From Methanosphaera sp. (GTDB taxonomy: Archaea > Methanobacteriota > Methanobacteria > Methanobacteriales > Methanobacteriaceae): a stretch of 37,671 bases of DNA. The position numbers and the translations under genes were made by a program. Under the pieces are notes generated by a model, which saw nothing but the letters and a program-made list of their open reading frames with translations, made no database searches and had not been told where the DNA came from. Location: assembly GCF_016282985.1 (NCBI RefSeq), contig NZ_JAEELZ010000059.1, forward strand, positions 1-37,671, read 5' to 3'. Of the stretch, positions 18,539 through 26,622 are shown piece after piece. Position 1 is the first letter of the stretch, and each line of letters starts with the position of its first letter.

Positions 18539-19285
18539 TTAATCTTTTTTAATAATTCTTTCCTTAATATAATCAAAAGTTAAATCCAAATTAAATTTTT
18601 TACTATCATAAACTATATTTTCAATATCTCTATCTAATAATTGCATACTGGCCGGATGACTAGTAAGAGTTGCCTGAGACACGTCAATAATGTAGGGATG
18701 TCCATAAGAATATAAAATATTATATCTTGATAAGTCACCATGGACTAGTTGTGCTTGATTATAGGAAACATCCATGAAATTTATTATCTCTTCAAATACT
18801 TCTTCTGCATTATCAATTTTAATTTTGCTCAGTGGAGGTGCTGCACTAGCATCTTCTTCGGAATGTTCCAAATATTCCATAACCAAAACATTTTCATTAG
18901 CAGTATAGGGTTCAGGAACATTTAAATCTAAATTATATAATCGACTTAAATTCTTAAATTCTTTCTGAGTCCATGCTGTGATAATCTGTCGGGTATTGTT
19001 TCCATGACTCTTAAAACGCGGATCTCCTGCAATGTATTCCTTAATTTTCTTAAAATCTAATGTGACAACTCTATAAATTTTTACTGCTACTTCGTTATCA
19101 TCATCATCAATACCAAGAAATACATTTGCTTCTTTTCCAGTACTGATTACACCATTTAAACTTTGGAGGTATCCCTGTTTAGCAAGTTTGTATAACACTT
19201 GTAATGTTTTATTATCAAATACCTCACTAGAAACTTGTTTGTCTTCGACACTTTTTAGTCTTTTAGTTTCTTCCAGTTTTCTCAT
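18539..19285 (-). CDS. rio1: RIO1-type atypical serine protein kinase
   Basis: Atypical kinase/ATPase of the RIO1 family, involved in maturation of the small ribosomal subunit. It has the nucleotide loop STGKEA (residues 48-53 of the ATG version), the invariant VAVKIYR lysine, the catalytic HGDLSRYN (Asp184) and the metal-binding IIDVSQ (Asp201). An N-terminal winged-helix part precedes the kinase domain. The coordinates use the first ATG (248 aa), which has no Shine-Dalgarno. The frame stays open upstream to a CTG at 19321 that lies seven bases from a perfect AGGAGG (19329-19334). That start would add 12 residues and is probably the real one. The upstream gene's TAG stop overlaps that AGGAGG, suggesting translational coupling. 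Confidence 0.94.
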   Translation of the reverse strand: MRKLEETKRLKSVEDKQVSSEVFDNKTLQVLYKLAKQGYLQSLNGVISTGKEANVFLGIDDDDNEVAVKIYRVVTLDFKKIKEYIAGDPRFKSHGNNTRQIITAWTQKEFKNLSRLYNLDLNVPEPYTANENVLVMEYLEHSEEDASAAPPLSKIKIDNAEEVFEEIINFMDVSYNQAQLVHGDLSRYNILYSYGHPYIIDVSQATLTSHPASMQLLDRDIENIVYDSKKFNLDLTFDYIKERIIKKD

Positions 19286-19332
19286 TTGATTATCTGCATC
19301 TTGATAATGTTTTTCTTTCAGACTTAATCCTC

Positions 19333-20277
19333 CTAATATTTTTTACTAATTTTTAGAAGTATTCTTGAAACTATGTATAGCACAGGTAGTTCAATTAAAG
19401 GTCCAATTACTAAGGCTATGGCAATTAGTTCATTATGGGGAAATGAACGTATAGCTATTGCTAATGCTAAGGGGGAATTACGTGCTAATGTAGTAAGGGT
19501 TAAACTTGCATAATTTTCATAACTGAACTTATTTTTTCTAGCAACAATATAATCAACACAAAAGTTAACTATAAAAAAGATTATTATTGGTATAAATAAT
19601 AGTCCTATTGAATTCAAATTATTAAATAAACTGGTTGCTTCTGTATTGAATAATCCAAAAATTGCTATACATAAGAATATACTTTGTAAATTACTAAATA
19701 CTGATGTTATCTTATCTTTAATAGGTTTGTTTTTAAATATATATTTTACTATTGATGATGCTATAAAGGGTATTACGATGAATGTTATTATACTATTTAT
19801 TAAATCTATTAACTCAATACTATTTGAGCTTGAAAAGAATATTAATAGGTATATTGGGAGTAATACTAATTGAATAATTAAATTAATGGGTAATATTGAT
19901 AAACTTAAAGCTACATTTCCTTTACTCATCTTTGTAAATATCAAATACCAATCTGTACAAGGTGTTAATATTAACATAACAAATCCTATAAACAAATCAA
20001 CGTAGCCGTTTAGAAACAGATTTCCTAGGAAATATCCGAATAAGGGAGTCCATATGAAATTAATTAACAAACTTATGCTTGTGAATTTGATATTTGAGAA
20101 ACTATTTTTGATATCTGAAAATGGAGTATCAAGAAATAGTGCAAATAACATTAATGCTAAAAAAATAGTGATGAGTGATGGACTAATCTGTTGTAGAAAG
20201 GACACATTATTTAAAATTAAACCCAATATTATGGATCCAAAAATTAATATGGGTTCAAATTTCTCCAGTAAGTCCAT
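19333..20277 (-). CDS. ACR3/SBF-superfamily membrane transporter
   Basis: Integral membrane protein (314 aa, about ten helices) of the bile acid/Na+ symporter (SBF)-arsenite efflux (ACR3) superfamily. The signature is MLILTPCTDWYLIFTKMSKGN around residues 100-120. Its PCT cysteine corresponds to the conserved cysteine of arsenite exporters, but the DWYL that follows differs from the usual ACR3 sequence. LARNSPLALAIAI in the C-terminal half matches the family's second conserved crossing region. Arsenite export is possible, but another anion or organic acid cannot be excluded. It sits inside the aIF1A-RIO1 translation operon, 27 bp after aIF1A, where a transporter is unexpected. Confidence 0.8.
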   Translation of the reverse strand: MDLLEKFEPILIFGSIILGLILNNVSFLQQISPSLITIFLALMLFALFLDTPFSDIKNSFSNIKFTSISLLINFIWTPLFGYFLGNLFLNGYVDLFIGFVMLILTPCTDWYLIFTKMSKGNVALSLSILPINLIIQLVLLPIYLLIFFSSSNSIELIDLINSIITFIVIPFIASSIVKYIFKNKPIKDKITSVFSNLQSIFLCIAIFGLFNTEATSLFNNLNSIGLLFIPIIIFFIVNFCVDYIVARKNKFSYENYASLTLTTLARNSPLALAIAIRSFPHNELIAIALVIGPLIELPVLYIVSRILLKISKKY

Positions 20278-20304
20278 ATCATCCAGTCCGGTGGTTATTA
20301 TCTA

Positions 20305-20643
20305 TTATATTTTTAAGAATCCTCTTCTTTCAAGGTAATTTGCTTCGGTACGTGTGTATCTCCAAATGACGTCTGCTTTTTCATTACTTTGGAAATCCCA
20401 TGGTTTAACAAGAACAACGTCTCCTTCACGTATCCAAATACGTTTTTTCATTTTTCCTGGAATACGACATAACCTGATATTTTTGTCATTACATCTAACT
20501 TTGAGTTTTCCATGTCCTAAAATTTGTTCGACAACTCCTGGAATTTCTCCTTTACGTGGACTTCTTACACGAATACTTTGTTCTCCACCTTGTTGGTTGT
20601 TGTTATTATTATTCTTATTTTTATTGTTATTTGCTTTTTTCAA
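20305..20643 (-). CDS. eif1A: Translation initiation factor aIF1A
   Basis: Archaeal IF1A (112 aa), which binds the A site of the small ribosomal subunit and assists start-codon selection. The S1-like OB fold runs from about residue 22: IRVRSPRKGEIPGVVEQILG, then KLKVRCNDKNIRLCRIPGKMKKRIWIREGD, and ends with VIWRYT. The basic N-terminal tail is replaced in part by a poly-Asn stretch (NNNKNKNNNNNN). The start is TTG at 20643, with GGAGG nine bases upstream (20653-20657). It is the first gene of the operon that continues with the ACR3-like transporter, RIO1 and the zinc ribbon. Confidence 0.95.
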   Translation of the reverse strand: MKKANNNKNKNNNNNNQQGGEQSIRVRSPRKGEIPGVVEQILGHGKLKVRCNDKNIRLCRIPGKMKKRIWIREGDVVLVKPWDFQSNEKADVIWRYTRTEANYLERRGFLKI

Positions 20644-20814
20644 GATAATTAGCCTCCGATTTTATTCCAATTATAAATATGAATCCTGATAGTATGTATG
20701 AGTTAAAATTTATTCTCTGCAATTAATAATACATTATTATGTACTATATATGTATTTTTAAGTATATATTAATATTGTTAAAATAAGTGTATTGAAGGGG
20801 GTTAAATGTAAGAA

Positions 20815-21411
20815 TTATCCTACTTTATTAATTTTAATTAAGGATTTAATAGGTACATTGTTTATTTCATTTATTCCTTTTTTATCTACTAAGACGGTTA
20901 CTGCTACTGGTTTTGCACCTTGTGTCTTACATACTTTTATAGCATCAATTACAGTATTACCACTAGTTATAACGTCATCTACAATAACAACATTTTTATT
21001 TTTGATATTTGCAAAGTTATTACTTATTGCACCCTGTGCTGATTCGTTTTTCATATGTTTGATTGGGTGGAATACTGATAATTCAGCATCTAAAAGTTCT
21101 GCCATAATTGTTGCGAATGGTACACCACTTACACTTATACCTACAACTACGTCTATGTCCGTATCTTCAATAGCTAAATCTGCTAATGCACTTGAAATAA
21201 ATTGCATTCTGGCAGATGATGAACCAATAGTTCTCCAATTAATTGCAAAGTCATCCGGTTTTTGTTTTTGTTTGGTTTTGGATACATTTGTCATTTGCAT
21301 ACTTAACCATTGTGCTGTGTCTTTGGATATGTTTAATTCATCAGCAATTTCACCGGTTGTCAATCCTTTATTTTTAAGTTCTGTTGCTTTTTCGATTAAT
21401 ATAGAATTCAT
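20815..21411 (-). CDS. gfcR: PyrE-like phosphoribosyltransferase-domain regulator (GfcR type)
   Basis: 198-residue protein with an N-terminal helix-turn-helix (about residues 8-40, GLTTGEIADELNISKDTAQW) fused to an orotate-phosphoribosyltransferase-like domain. The PRPP-binding motif VVIVDDVITSGNT is at 141-153. Haloarchaeal GfcR, of the same architecture, activates glycolytic genes. Methanogen members are usually annotated as PyrE-like or as GfcR, and their role is unsettled. Because of the HTH, a regulator sensing a phosphoribosylated or sugar-phosphate ligand is more likely than the pyrimidine enzyme. The ATG has GGTGG upstream. It is the last gene of hemC-oxidoreductase-gfcR, with a 12-bp gap to the oxidoreductase. 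Confidence 0.85.
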   Translation of the reverse strand: MNSILIEKATELKNKGLTTGEIADELNISKDTAQWLSMQMTNVSKTKQKQKPDDFAINWRTIGSSSARMQFISSALADLAIEDTDIDVVVGISVSGVPFATIMAELLDAELSVFHPIKHMKNESAQGAISNNFANIKNKNVVIVDDVITSGNTVIDAIKVCKTQGAKPVAVTVLVDKKGINEINNVPIKSLIKINKVG

Positions 21412-21423
21412 TATTATCCCACC

Positions 21424-22377
21424 TTATTCAAATTCAATGAGTTTTTTCTCTTTTGATGATCTCATAGCGGCATCAACAATTTTCAATGCTTCAAATCCAT
21501 CTTGTCCAGATACTTCTGGTGATGTTTTATTTTGAACCGCATTAACAAATGATCTTAATTCTTCTTTCAATGGTTCTTTGTTTTCCACTTTAACTTCTTC
21601 AACTTTGTTGTTTTCTTTATATACTGTAACAGTTTGTTCTCCATAATCTACTGAAATTATTCCATCAACACCAGTAATGTTTAATTGTCTTTTTTTGTAT
21701 GGTGTTAACCAATTAGTTTCAAGAATTGTTAAAACATCATTGTCATATTTAGTCATAATTTCAGCATGATCTTCAAATTCACAGTTTTTAAGATTACTGC
21801 TCATATTGGCATATACAGTATTTGCTTTACCTTCAAATAAGTAGTTGAATATATCAATATCGTGAATTGCAAGATCAATTGCTACTCCGACATCTCTTAT
21901 ACGTGGAGGGTACGGACCTAAACGTTTTGCATTTGCTGTTACAACTTCTCCAATTTCACCATTATCAATTAATTGTTTTGCTACTCTAACTGCTGGATTA
22001 AATCTTTCAACGTGACCTGTAGCTAAAAGTACTCCTGCATCATTTGCTGCATCAATCATTTCCTGAGCTTCATCAAGTTTTGATGCTATAGGTTTTTCAA
22101 CAAGAACATTTTTTCCTGCTTCAATGGCGCTCATAACTACATCATGGTGAAATACTGTAGGTACACAAATATTAACGGCTTCTAAATCATCTAACTGGAG
22201 AATATTATCAAAATCAACATAACCTACTGTGTTAAATTCTTTTGATACAGAATCTAATGTACCTCTAACCATATCTGATATTGCTAATAAATGTGCATTT
22301 TCTAGTTCGGAGTATATTCGCACATGGTTGTATCCCATTGCTCCCACTCCTATAACTCCAACGTTTGTTTTAGTCAT
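21424..22377 (-). CDS. Gfo/Idh/MocA family oxidoreductase
   Basis: NAD(P)-dependent sugar-type dehydrogenase (317 aa). The N-terminal Rossmann fold begins GVIGVGAMGYNH (residues 7-18), and the family hallmark EKPIA is at 94-98. The second domain carries GHVERFNPAV and the conserved DLAIHDIDIFNYLF, whose histidine region lies by the active site. The sequence style (VERFNPAV, GPYPPRIRDVGV) resembles archaeal UDP-N-acetylglucosamine 3-dehydrogenases, so a nucleotide-sugar substrate is a reasonable guess, not a certainty. The ATG overlaps the hemC stop (ATGA), indicating tight coupling to hemC. Confidence 0.88.
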   Translation of the reverse strand: MTKTNVGVIGVGAMGYNHVRIYSELENAHLLAISDMVRGTLDSVSKEFNTVGYVDFDNILQLDDLEAVNICVPTVFHHDVVMSAIEAGKNVLVEKPIASKLDEAQEMIDAANDAGVLLATGHVERFNPAVRVAKQLIDNGEIGEVVTANAKRLGPYPPRIRDVGVAIDLAIHDIDIFNYLFEGKANTVYANMSSNLKNCEFEDHAEIMTKYDNDVLTILETNWLTPYKKRQLNITGVDGIISVDYGEQTVTVYKENNKVEEVKVENKEPLKEELRSFVNAVQNKTSPEVSGQDGFEALKIVDAAMRSSKEKKLIEFE

Positions 22378-23246
22378 AATGCTTCCTCTCTCAATCTTTC
22401 TCCGATGGATTTTGCAGCTACAATAGCATTATCTTTTTTAGCAGTTTCATTAATGTCTGCTAATATTTTTCCGTCAGGACTTAATAATTCACAGTGTATA
22501 TTAATATCATTTCCTTTTACTTTAGATACTATTCCTACAGGCCATTGACATCCTACTTGTAATGTTTCAAGTATGGCTTTTTCACATAATGCTTCAATTC
22601 TTGTGTTGTCATCATTCAGTTTACTTACTACATCAAAGTATTCTGAATCCTTATGTGTCATAACTGCTAATGCACCTTGACCTGCTGGAGGAACAATATA
22701 TGTTTCATCGAAGATTTCTTTAACATGTTCTTGTAATCCAAGTCTATTAATACCTGCAAGAGCCATAATTGTGGCATCATATTCTCCATCTTCTACTTTT
22801 CTTATTCTGGTATCAATGTTTCCACGAATTGGTTTGGTAACAATATTTTTTTCGTGTAATTTACAAAAAGCTTCTCTTCTTACACTACTAGTACCTAATG
22901 TTGCACCATCCGGTAATTCATCCCATGAATAATTTGAAATTAACACTTCATTAACAGCTTCTCTTTTGGGAATGGCAGTTATTGTAAGTTGGTCATTTAA
23001 TTCACTTGGAAGATCCTTGAAACTGTGTACAGCAAAATCAATGTCTCCTTCGATAAGCGCTGTATCTAATTCTTTTGTGAATATTCCTTTTGCATCAATA
23101 TTATATAATTGTGAATCTTTAATCTTGTCGCCTGTTGTTTTAATGATTTTAGTTTCTATTTTTTCACCAATAATTTCTTCCAGTGAGTCAACAACAGTTT
23201 GAGTTTGAGTAGTGGCTAATTTACTACCTCTAGTACCAACTATCAA
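22374..23246 (-). CDS. hemC: Hydroxymethylbilane synthase (porphobilinogen deaminase)
   Basis: Joins four porphobilinogen units into hydroxymethylbilane, the precursor of all tetrapyrroles including F430 and corrinoids. The 290-residue protein starts MIVGTRGSKLATTQT, the standard N-terminus. It has the HSFKDLP substrate loop, LGTSSVRREA, and the cofactor cysteine Cys233 in LQVGCQWPVG, which carries the dipyrromethane. It starts at TTG 23246 with AGGAGG at 23255-23260, eight bases upstream; the nearby ATG is out of frame. It leads a three-gene unit. The gene for the F430 synthetase lies about 240 bp upstream on the same strand. Confidence 0.96.
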   Translation of the reverse strand: MIVGTRGSKLATTQTQTVVDSLEEIIGEKIETKIIKTTGDKIKDSQLYNIDAKGIFTKELDTALIEGDIDFAVHSFKDLPSELNDQLTITAIPKREAVNEVLISNYSWDELPDGATLGTSSVRREAFCKLHEKNIVTKPIRGNIDTRIRKVEDGEYDATIMALAGINRLGLQEHVKEIFDETYIVPPAGQGALAVMTHKDSEYFDVVSKLNDDNTRIEALCEKAILETLQVGCQWPVGIVSKVKGNDINIHCELLSPDGKILADINETAKKDNAIVAAKSIGERLREEAL

Positions 23247-23304
23247 TTAACATACCTCCTATTCAAAGTATCTAATCTAAAAAAAAATGATATCGTTAAT
23301 CTTC

Positions 23305-23326
23305 TTGTTATTAGATATAAATTCTT
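23305..23326 (-). promoter_or_regulatory. Candidate archaeal promoter of hemC
   Basis: On the minus strand AAAGAA followed by TTTATATC resembles a BRE/TATA pair about 65-75 bases upstream of the hemC start. The assignment is by eye only. Confidence 0.3.
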
Positions 23327-23483
23327 TCTTTATTTTACTCTGTGATTATTAAATATTTTTATACTCTTTATTTATATTTGTTTAAAAGCATTAATATAGT
23401 TTATATAATTATAGCTTTTTAGATAATATTTATTTAAATAAAGATTGTTTTAAAATCTAACAACTTTAAATTTTAGAAAATCA

Positions 23484-24821
23484 TCATGTTTTGTATAGTG
23501 TGTCCTTTATGTTAGAGTTATATTCACTTCTGTAAATTATTTGGATTATCATTTTATCCGTTTTTTTAATGCAGTATTCAACTGCTTCGTTAAGCTTATT
23601 GAAATATGTGTATGATTTATTTAATCTATTTATAAGATTATACCCTAATTTTCCTGTGAAGATTATTTTTTTAGGTTTAATGTTTTTAAGATATTCATAT
23701 AATTTTTCTTCATCAATTTCTTCACAAGTAATTCCATAATCACCACCAATAATTAATAAGTAATCTTCACTATATTTTGTTATGTTGTCGACACATTTTT
23801 TTATAGATGTAGTATTCAGTCCCGGATTTATGTCTTCAATTATCAGTTTATCATTTATAAACTTGTAAGAATTTCTTCCTTCAATATTGGCTGATGATTT
23901 TAAATTGGATATTATGTCTTTGATATTTATTTTAAGAATTAAACCAACACTGATTGCGAATAATAGATTTGTAATATAAAAATCACTTAATGCAAAATGA
24001 GTTATATTGTATTTTTTATCAAAATATGTCATGTCAAAGCTTGTGTTTTTTATATCATATTTGACATTACATGAATAAATATCGGCATTTTCATTATCAA
24101 AACTTAAAGTGATAACATTTTTATGGACATTATAAAAAGTTTGATAACTGCTGTACTCACATATTGTATGTTTTGAAGTAAATACAGACTCTTTTGCAAT
24201 TGAGGCACAACTGGAATCTTTGGCTATGGGATAATCTTCTAAAATGTTTGTTAAAATGTTGATATATCCATTAGGTACAACTCCTAATGAAACTTCAAAA
24301 ATACAATAATCCAGTTCATTGAAAATTTTTTCTTCTTTAGCTTTATTTATGGCCGTTATGATGCTGGCCGGAGTAATACTAAGTTTTTTCATCAAAGTTT
24401 TATTGTTATATGTTAATTTATCACTAGTTAAAATAAGGGTATTATAATTGCTTAAAACATGTTTTAATAACGTTGTAACAGTGGTTTTTCCTTTAACGCC
24501 TGTTACTTGTATGATTTTGGTTTTTATATTAATTTTCTTTAGTAAGTAGCCAACAAATTCATGATGAGTATAATCCGTTTTAATTACTGGTGGCATATGT
24601 ACAGGATTAATTTTTATAAAAGAGTCTTCATGTTCCTGTATTTCTTTTAATGACAAAAATTTTACATTAAACTTTTTTCCCAGTTCATTTTTTTTATTTT
24701 CTGAAAGTTTATTGTAAATATCATAAAAAAATAAGTTGTTATGAGTGTACTTAGAATATTCTTCTAGTAATATGAGACCGCCATGATTTGCATCACTGAT
24801 TAAAATATTTTTTTTATTCAT
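23484..24821 (-). CDS. cfbE: Mur-ligase-family protein, probable coenzyme F430 synthetase
   Basis: ATP-dependent ligase of the Mur family (445 aa). The P-loop TGVKGKTTVTTLL is at residues 107-119. A central ligase domain and a C-terminal Rossmann-like domain (YLLIIGGDYGI) follow. The N-terminal SDANHGGLILLEEY and the PPVIKTDYTHHEFVGYLL segment fit CfbE, the enzyme that converts seco-F430 to F430, better than the pseudomurein peptide ligases. Proximity to hemC supports this. It remains a family-level inference. The start is ATG 24821, eight bases after AGGAG; the in-frame GTG at 24830 overlaps that site. It follows NAD kinase by 20 bp. Confidence 0.75.
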   Translation of the reverse strand: MNKKNILISDANHGGLILLEEYSKYTHNNLFFYDIYNKLSENKKNELGKKFNVKFLSLKEIQEHEDSFIKINPVHMPPVIKTDYTHHEFVGYLLKKINIKTKIIQVTGVKGKTTVTTLLKHVLSNYNTLILTSDKLTYNNKTLMKKLSITPASIITAINKAKEEKIFNELDYCIFEVSLGVVPNGYINILTNILEDYPIAKDSSCASIAKESVFTSKHTICEYSSYQTFYNVHKNVITLSFDNENADIYSCNVKYDIKNTSFDMTYFDKKYNITHFALSDFYITNLLFAISVGLILKINIKDIISNLKSSANIEGRNSYKFINDKLIIEDINPGLNTTSIKKCVDNITKYSEDYLLIIGGDYGITCEEIDEEKLYEYLKNIKPKKIIFTGKLGYNLINRLNKSYTYFNKLNEAVEYCIKKTDKMIIQIIYRSEYNSNIKDTLYKT

Positions 24822-24841
24822 CAAGTACACTCCTATTTTTT

Positions 24842-25669
24842 TTAATCCATTGTTAATTTTTTATTTACACTTTCATAGAAGTTTTTTCTAAATCTGACAA
24901 AATATGCTACAACATCGGATTTTCTAAGTTTAATTTCTTCCATATAACCATATTCTTTGTTATTTACACCATCAAGTACTGCAAGACCTTTTTTATCTTT
25001 ATTTAAAAATTTTACGGTAATGTTTGTATCTGCAGGAACAATTTTTGGTCGGGTATTTAGTTTAAATGGACATATAGGTATGATTATTGCAGCATCTACT
25101 CTTGGATCTACAATAGGGCCTCCTGCACTCATTGCATATGCTGTAGAACCACTTGGTGTGGAAACAATTAATCCATCAGCACGAACATTATCCACTATTT
25201 CTTCATCAACAACAATTTGTAAATCTAACATTTTACCTGGTTGGCTGGTCATAATAACTAATTCATTAAGAACAGTTTTCCACTCATCATCACAGTAAAC
25301 ATCCAATTGTAAACGTTCTTCAATGAAAAAATTATAGCTAAGCAGTTCATCTAAACATTCAAAAATGTCTTCTGGTTCAACTTCTGTAAGAAAACCAACA
25401 GTTCCCATATTAATGCTTAAAATAGGAATTTTTTTGGGAGACAATACTTGTTGGGCTTTAAGGACAGTACCATCCCCACCAACACATATGACAAAATCGG
25501 ATGTCATATCATTAACTGGTGTAAGAAACTTACGAAATTCTGTAAGTTTTTCTGTAACGTTGGTATCTATTTCCACTTCAACTTTATTTTCAAGTAGATA
25601 ATTAATTATGCTTCGATCTAATTCCAATGCATCTTCTTTATCAGTACGTGAAACAATTCCAATTTTCAA
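24842..25669 (-). CDS. nadK: NAD kinase
   Basis: Phosphorylates NAD (and often NADH) to NADP(H). The 275-residue protein shows the signature GGDGT (residues 64-68) in ICVGGDGTVL, the NMGTVGFLTE motif, and the STPSGSTAYAMSAGGPIV region that binds the nicotinamide nucleotide. TTG at 25669 is chosen as the start: GGTGA (25675-25679) is five bases upstream, and the protein then begins MKIGIVSRTD as family members do. A GTG at 25678 overlaps this Shine-Dalgarno. It starts 12 bp after the IMPase-type gene. In some methanogens these two activities are fused in one protein, so the pairing supports a joint role in NADP balance. Confidence 0.95.
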   Translation of the reverse strand: MKIGIVSRTDKEDALELDRSIINYLLENKVEVEIDTNVTEKLTEFRKFLTPVNDMTSDFVICVGGDGTVLKAQQVLSPKKIPILSINMGTVGFLTEVEPEDIFECLDELLSYNFFIEERLQLDVYCDDEWKTVLNELVIMTSQPGKMLDLQIVVDEEIVDNVRADGLIVSTPSGSTAYAMSAGGPIVDPRVDAAIIIPICPFKLNTRPKIVPADTNITVKFLNKDKKGLAVLDGVNNKEYGYMEEIKLRKSDVVAYFVRFRKNFYESVNKKLTMD

Positions 25670-25681
25670 GGATTTCACCTC

Positions 25682-26512
25682 TTATTCTAATAATCTGATA
25701 ATCTCTTCTTGTAATTTTTGATTTGTTGTAGCTACTATTGTGGTTTTTTCAAGTAAATCTATTTGACTGGAGAGAACATTAGAGTTAATGTCTGTAATGT
25801 ATCCTCCGGCTTCTTTAATAATTAATTGACTTGCAGCAATATCCAATACTCTAACTGCTTGGGTATCTAGGAAAACATCATAAATACCTTCTGCAACAAA
25901 ACACATTTCAACGGCAATAGCTCCCATGATTCGCATACGTCTAACATGAGAATAAATATTATTCATATCACATTTTGAACGGTAAAGATATGTGCTTAAA
26001 GTGGCTTTTTTTGCTTCTTCAACATTAGAAACATGAATTGGTTTAGAATTTTTACAAGCATATTTGTCTTTCACTGCTAAATATGTATCACCGGTTGGAA
26101 AATTCTTTACAAATGCAACTTCAATATCCTCTAAAGTTATATCTTCCAAAGATTTGTTTTTCTCTGTTGATGCAATTGCAATTGAGATACCATAACATGG
26201 AAGATTTTTCATTGCATTGGTTGTTCCATCTAATGGATCCATAATTAATACAGCTTCTGCTTGATTATTTCCAAGTTTTATAGTACCTATCTCTTCACTA
26301 ATAACGATCAATGATTTTCCAGTACTTTTTAATACTTCTATGGCAGCATTTTCCGCATATTCATCAATTTTATGGGTGGGAGTTCCATCTGCTCCTATTT
26401 TTGTAATGCTTGTAACATGGGGGTCTTCTCTAGCAAAATCTATGGATTGCTCTACTTTTTCAGCTATTTTGGGACATAAATCTAACCAAAATTTTATTTC
26501 TTCATCATTCAT
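25682..26512 (-). CDS. Inositol monophosphatase / fructose-bisphosphatase family phosphatase
   Basis: Mg2+-dependent, Li+-sensitive-type phosphatase (276 aa). The metal-binding motifs are ISEE (Glu73-Glu74) and MDPLDGTTNA (92-97 DPLDGT). The third site appears as RVLDIAASQLIIKEAGG near the C-terminus. Archaeal members hydrolyse inositol-1-phosphate, fructose-1,6-bisphosphate and sometimes NADP. Its place directly before nadK makes NADP phosphatase activity worth considering. The start is ATG 26512; a GTG at 26518 adds two residues, and neither has a strong ribosome-binding site. It lies 110 bp after lon on the same strand. Confidence 0.92.
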   Translation of the reverse strand: MNDEEIKFWLDLCPKIAEKVEQSIDFAREDPHVTSITKIGADGTPTHKIDEYAENAAIEVLKSTGKSLIVISEEIGTIKLGNNQAEAVLIMDPLDGTTNAMKNLPCYGISIAIASTEKNKSLEDITLEDIEVAFVKNFPTGDTYLAVKDKYACKNSKPIHVSNVEEAKKATLSTYLYRSKCDMNNIYSHVRRMRIMGAIAVEMCFVAEGIYDVFLDTQAVRVLDIAASQLIIKEAGGYITDINSNVLSSQIDLLEKTTIVATTNQKLQEEIIRLLE

Positions 26513-26599
26513 TTTCACACGACTACTTCTATTTATGGTTAATATTATTTAGTTTAAACTATTTCAAAATTTTGATGTTGAAAAATTATTTAGAATTTT

Positions 26600-26622
26600 A
26601 AAAAAAGTGTTGGAAAAGGAGA
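26600..26622 (-). terminator. U-tract at the end of lon
   Basis: On the minus strand the TAA stop of lon is followed by TCTCCTTTTCCAACAC and seven T (26600-26606), another C/T-rich stretch before a T-run. Confidence 0.35.

Noticed and set aside
20792-21535. Plus-strand reading frame across the GfcR-like gene
   Set aside because: Shadow of the PRT-domain gene, which has a clear PRPP motif and ribosome-binding site.
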